Below the pieces are notes generated by a model. That model saw only the letters and a program-made list of their open reading frames with translations. It was not told where the DNA came from and searched no databases. This document shows positions 63,655 through 64,000 of a stretch of DNA of 64,000 nt, piece by piece (position 1 is the stretch's first letter; each line of letters starts with the position of its first letter). The stretch is from Symsagittifera roscoffensis. Its lineage: Eukaryota > Xenacoelomorpha > Acoela > Convolutidae. The DNA lies in NCBI RefSeq assembly GCF_963678635.1, contig NC_087062.1, forward strand, positions 2,292,001-2,356,000, given 5' to 3'. A program made the translations under genes and the position numbers.

Positions 63655-63843
63655 TTAGTGGGAAGGTTTATGTTTATTATAGTATTCTTCCAAAAAAAGA
63701 ATTAGAAGGATTGTTGCTAGGGCAAATGTGAGGATTGCTTTCTTTATACATTTACATATTGTCAAAATGAGGGATGATAAAAATGTTATGAAGATTACAA
63801 ACAATAAAAAAATATCAGTTCTACTGAAAATTGTTCGTATCAT
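63655..63843 (-). CDS. ORF-A of viral-like module: small membrane protein
   Basis: 62 residues, nearly all hydrophobic between about 10 and 50, with a short basic break (KCIKK) that suggests two membrane helices. It ends a few bases before the ORF-B frame opens. It may be a genuine small viral membrane protein or the end of a larger spliced product; the upstream part of the module is outside the window. Confidence 0.45.
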   Translation of the reverse strand: MIRTIFSRTDIFLLFVIFITFLSSLILTICKCIKKAILTFALATILLILFLEEYYNKHKPSH

Positions 63844-64000
63844 TTAGACAAGTTGTTAAAATCGTACCTGTGGATATATTCAAGGGTTTTGGAAAGTTGG
63901 AGGAATAGTTCAAGTATAGTGTAGAAAATTTAAAAAATGTTACAAAAAATGATTAGGATTATTAGAAAAGATTCAAGTATATCAAAAAGAAATATTATAA

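Overview
The window reads as nuclear DNA of an invertebrate animal (AT-rich, intron-bearing). The evidence is three split host genes typical of metazoans (a Rae1-type WD40 mRNA-export factor, a SWEET sugar transporter and a nicotinic-type Cys-loop receptor subunit) set in dense interspersed repeats. I cannot name the species.

Layout. 1-1308 (-): 5' part of Rae1, running off the left edge. 1309-6137: intergenic, filled with dispersed repeats, a MITE relic, a tRNA-headed SINE and a foldback palindrome. 6138-10404 (-): a complete five-exon SWEET gene whose introns hold a MITE and a second foldback. 10405-15307: intergenic, rich in tRNA-derived SINE heads. 15308-38189 (+): one intact, very large LTR retrotransposon (22.9 kb) with 882-bp LTRs that look identical by eye. 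38459-38658: an assembly gap of 200 N. 39600-55538 (+): the receptor gene, five exons plus a tandem duplicate of exon 3. Its introns carry a LINE tail, a decayed Ty3/gypsy pol, a decayed LINE reverse transcriptase, a hAT-type MITE with a perfect 8-bp target duplication, and copies of a hairpin repeat. 58160-63843 (-): a compact, virus-like module of overlapping frames including an envelope-glycoprotein-like ORF; its polymerase, if any, lies beyond the right edge.

The giant element is the centre of interest. It has a repeat-filled 2.5-kb leader, a 2936-codon Gag-Pol (two zinc knuckles, protease, RT, RNase H, DD35E integrase, GPY/F, and a macro-like domain at the C-terminus), and a separate 2959-codon ORF2. 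ORF2 carries a coiled coil, an SGNH/GDSL hydrolase domain with all catalytic motifs, a second degenerate SGNH-like domain and a long unrecognised remainder. A possible third ORF straddles the 3' LTR boundary. A CTTGAG/CTAGAG hexamer is strongly enriched on the sense strand throughout the element. The combination of giant Gag-Pol, macro-like domain and SGNH-bearing ORF2 is the best candidate here for an undescribed system.
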